Shown here piece by piece: positions 5,368 to 6,178 of a stretch of 6,178 nucleotides of DNA. Source of the DNA: Rohdeia sp044358925 (GTDB lineage Bacteria > Planctomycetota > UBA1135 > GCA-002686595); contig JBIKNC010000255.1 of the NCBI GenBank assembly GCA_044358925.1, positions 1 through 6,178 of the forward strand. The letters run 5' to 3'. Within the stretch, counting starts at the first letter, position 1; every line of letters begins with the position of its first letter. The translations under genes were made by a program, and so were the position numbers. The notes beneath the pieces were generated by a model that saw nothing but the letters and a program-made list of their open reading frames with translations, had not been told where the DNA came from and did no database searches.

Positions 5368-6069
5368 ATGGGTCGTCAGTGGCTGCAGAAGAAGAAGGAG
5401 ATCAACGCCGGCAGGCGCGCGAAGATCACGTCGAAGATGGTCCGTGAGATCACGGTGGCGGCGAAGCTCGGCACGCCCGATCCGTCGATGAACGCGCGCC
5501 TCGCGGTGGCCGTCGAGGCGGCGCGCAAGCAGTCGGTCTCGAACGACGTGATCGCGCGCGCGATCAAGAAGGGCAGCGGCACGGGCGCCGAGTCGTTCGA
5601 CCTCGAACTCGTGACGTTCGAAGGCATGTCACCGCAGAACGTGCCGGTGATCGTCGAGTGCCTGACCGACAACCGCAACCGCACCGCGCCCGAGATGCGC
5701 GTGCTGTTCCGCGCCGGTCAGTTCGGGACGAAGGTCATGTTCTTCTTCGACCACGTCGGCATCGTCGAGGCGTCGCACGACAAGGAAGGGCTCGACATCG
5801 AAGAGGTCGCGATCGAGGCCGGAGCGCAGGAAGTCGAGCCGCTCGAAGGCAACGAAGAAGGCACGGGTGCGCGCTTCTACACGGATCCGACCGACCTCGA
5901 CACGGTCACGTCGGCGCTGCGCACGAACGGTTGGTCGGTCGTGTTGAGCGAGATGGGCTACAAGCCGAAGGAGCTCTCCGCGCTCAGCCCCGAGGCGCGC
6001 ACCGCGCACGAGGAGTTCCTCGAGACCATCGACGACAACGACGACTGCCACCGGATCTACTCCGCGTGA
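5368..6069 (+). CDS. YebC/PmpR/TACO1-family protein
   Basis: The 233-residue protein belongs to the YebC family (three-domain proteins, usually about 240-250 residues), long annotated as DNA-binding regulators. More recent work on some members, including mitochondrial TACO1, points to a role in translation on the ribosome. Which applies here cannot be read from sequence. Signatures: basic N-terminus MGRQWLQKKKEINAGRR, TSKMVREITVAAKLGTPDPSMNARL (21-45), a helix VSNDVIARAIKKGSG, EGMSPQNVPVIVECLTDNRNRT (E97 to T106 is the family hallmark), and the acidic C-terminus ETIDDNDDCHRIYSA. The opening MGRQW replaces the canonical MAGHSKW, as in the YeeN-like branch. The usual glycine-rich GTSGSVA turn after the second-domain RVLFRAGQFGT stretch is shortened to GTKVMFFFDH. 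No membrane or signal segment is present, so it is cytoplasmic. Confidence 0.92.
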   Translation: MGRQWLQKKKEINAGRRAKITSKMVREITVAAKLGTPDPSMNARLAVAVEAARKQSVSNDVIARAIKKGSGTGAESFDLELVTFEGMSPQNVPVIVECLTDNRNRTAPEMRVLFRAGQFGTKVMFFFDHVGIVEASHDKEGLDIEEVAIEAGAQEVEPLEGNEEGTGARFYTDPTDLDTVTSALRTNGWSVVLSEMGYKPKELSALSPEARTAHEEFLETIDDNDDCHRIYSA

Positions 6070-6098
6070 GTGGAGGGCTGGAGCGGCGCTGCTGAGAA

Positions 6099-6104
6099 TA
6101 CGGT
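6099..6104 (+). promoter_or_regulatory. Possible -10 element (TACGGT) for a gene beyond the window
   Basis: TACGGT fits TANNNT in an AT-richer patch and lies 40 bases before an ATG at 6145-6147 that opens a frame reading MSTGALRAPVD to the window edge. It is also part of a small hairpin TACGG-TG-CCGTA (6099-6110) followed by AAAAAG. The evidence is thin, and the ATG coincides with the terminal hairpin, which argues against a coding start. Confidence 0.2.
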
Positions 6105-6145
6105 GCCGTAGCAAAAAGCCTCAGGTTTCGCGACGCGGCGGAGCA

Positions 6146-6178
6146 TGTCGACGGGAGCGCTGCGCGCTCCCGTCGACA
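6146..6178. terminator. Perfect 15-bp-stem hairpin at the window end, likely terminator
   Basis: TGTCGACGGGAGCGC is followed by a three-base TGC loop and its exact reverse complement, ending on the last base of the window. A perfect 15-bp stem is very unlikely by chance even in GC-rich DNA. Lying 76 bases after the yebC-like stop codon, it fits an intrinsic-type terminator, but any following T-run is out of view. Since it is symmetrical it could also serve a convergent gene arriving from the right. Confidence 0.6.

Noticed and set aside
1..6178. Defence island, secretion, CRISPR or toxin-antitoxin system
   Set aside because: None of the genes has nuclease, Cas, toxin or transposase motifs, and no direct repeat array is present. 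The small gene after gmhA is only vaguely immunity-like and has no toxin partner.

Overview
This is a very GC-rich bacterial chromosomal segment. By eye G+C is well above two thirds, with third codon positions almost all G or C. It carries six well-supported genes, all on the + strand, plus the possible start of a divergent gene at the left edge. I see no mobile elements, tRNA, rRNA or CRISPR, and no gene-free stretch longer than about 180 bases. The genes are housekeeping or accessory functions that do not form one pathway: a class I SAM methyltransferase, glutamate-1-semialdehyde aminomutase (hemL, the C5 route of heme synthesis), an ASCH-domain protein with a winged-helix-like tail, phosphoheptose isomerase (gmhA), a small protein of unknown function overlapping gmhA, a stand-alone kinase-like phosphotransferase of the COG2187 type, and a YebC/YeeN-like protein.

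The organism cannot be fixed from this window. GmhA suggests a Gram-negative-type envelope with heptose-containing LPS or a glycoprotein glycan. HemL excludes lineages that use only the Shemin (ALA synthase) route. High GC, mostly single-gene transcription units and the YebC variant would suit a high-GC planctomycete- or myxococcus-like bacterium, but this is a weak inference and an actinobacterium is not ruled out.

Layout: 1-177 holds a possible divergent gene start, then a 5-bp tandem repeat and a -10 element for the methyltransferase (178-1005). A small GC hairpin and a -10 element separate it from hemL (1086-2378). The ASCH gene (2431-3000) follows closely with no visible promoter of its own. 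gmhA (3059-3658) has its own -10 and a good Shine-Dalgarno, and its stop overlaps the start of the unknown gene (3655-4128) in a GTGA junction. The 105-bp gap at 4129-4233 contains the most striking regulatory DNA here: a perfect 17-bp palindrome identical in its core to the Fur box, flanked by two more inverted repeats, just before the COG2187-type kinase gene (4234-5331). yebC (5368-6069) follows, and the window ends in a perfect 15-bp-stem hairpin.

A recurring TANNNT hexamer sits 8-33 bases before four of the six starts, suggesting short-leader or near-leaderless transcripts. I did not find a convincing new multi-gene system. The best leads are the Fur-like operator on a kinase gene of unknown substrate and the uncharacterised protein coupled to gmhA.
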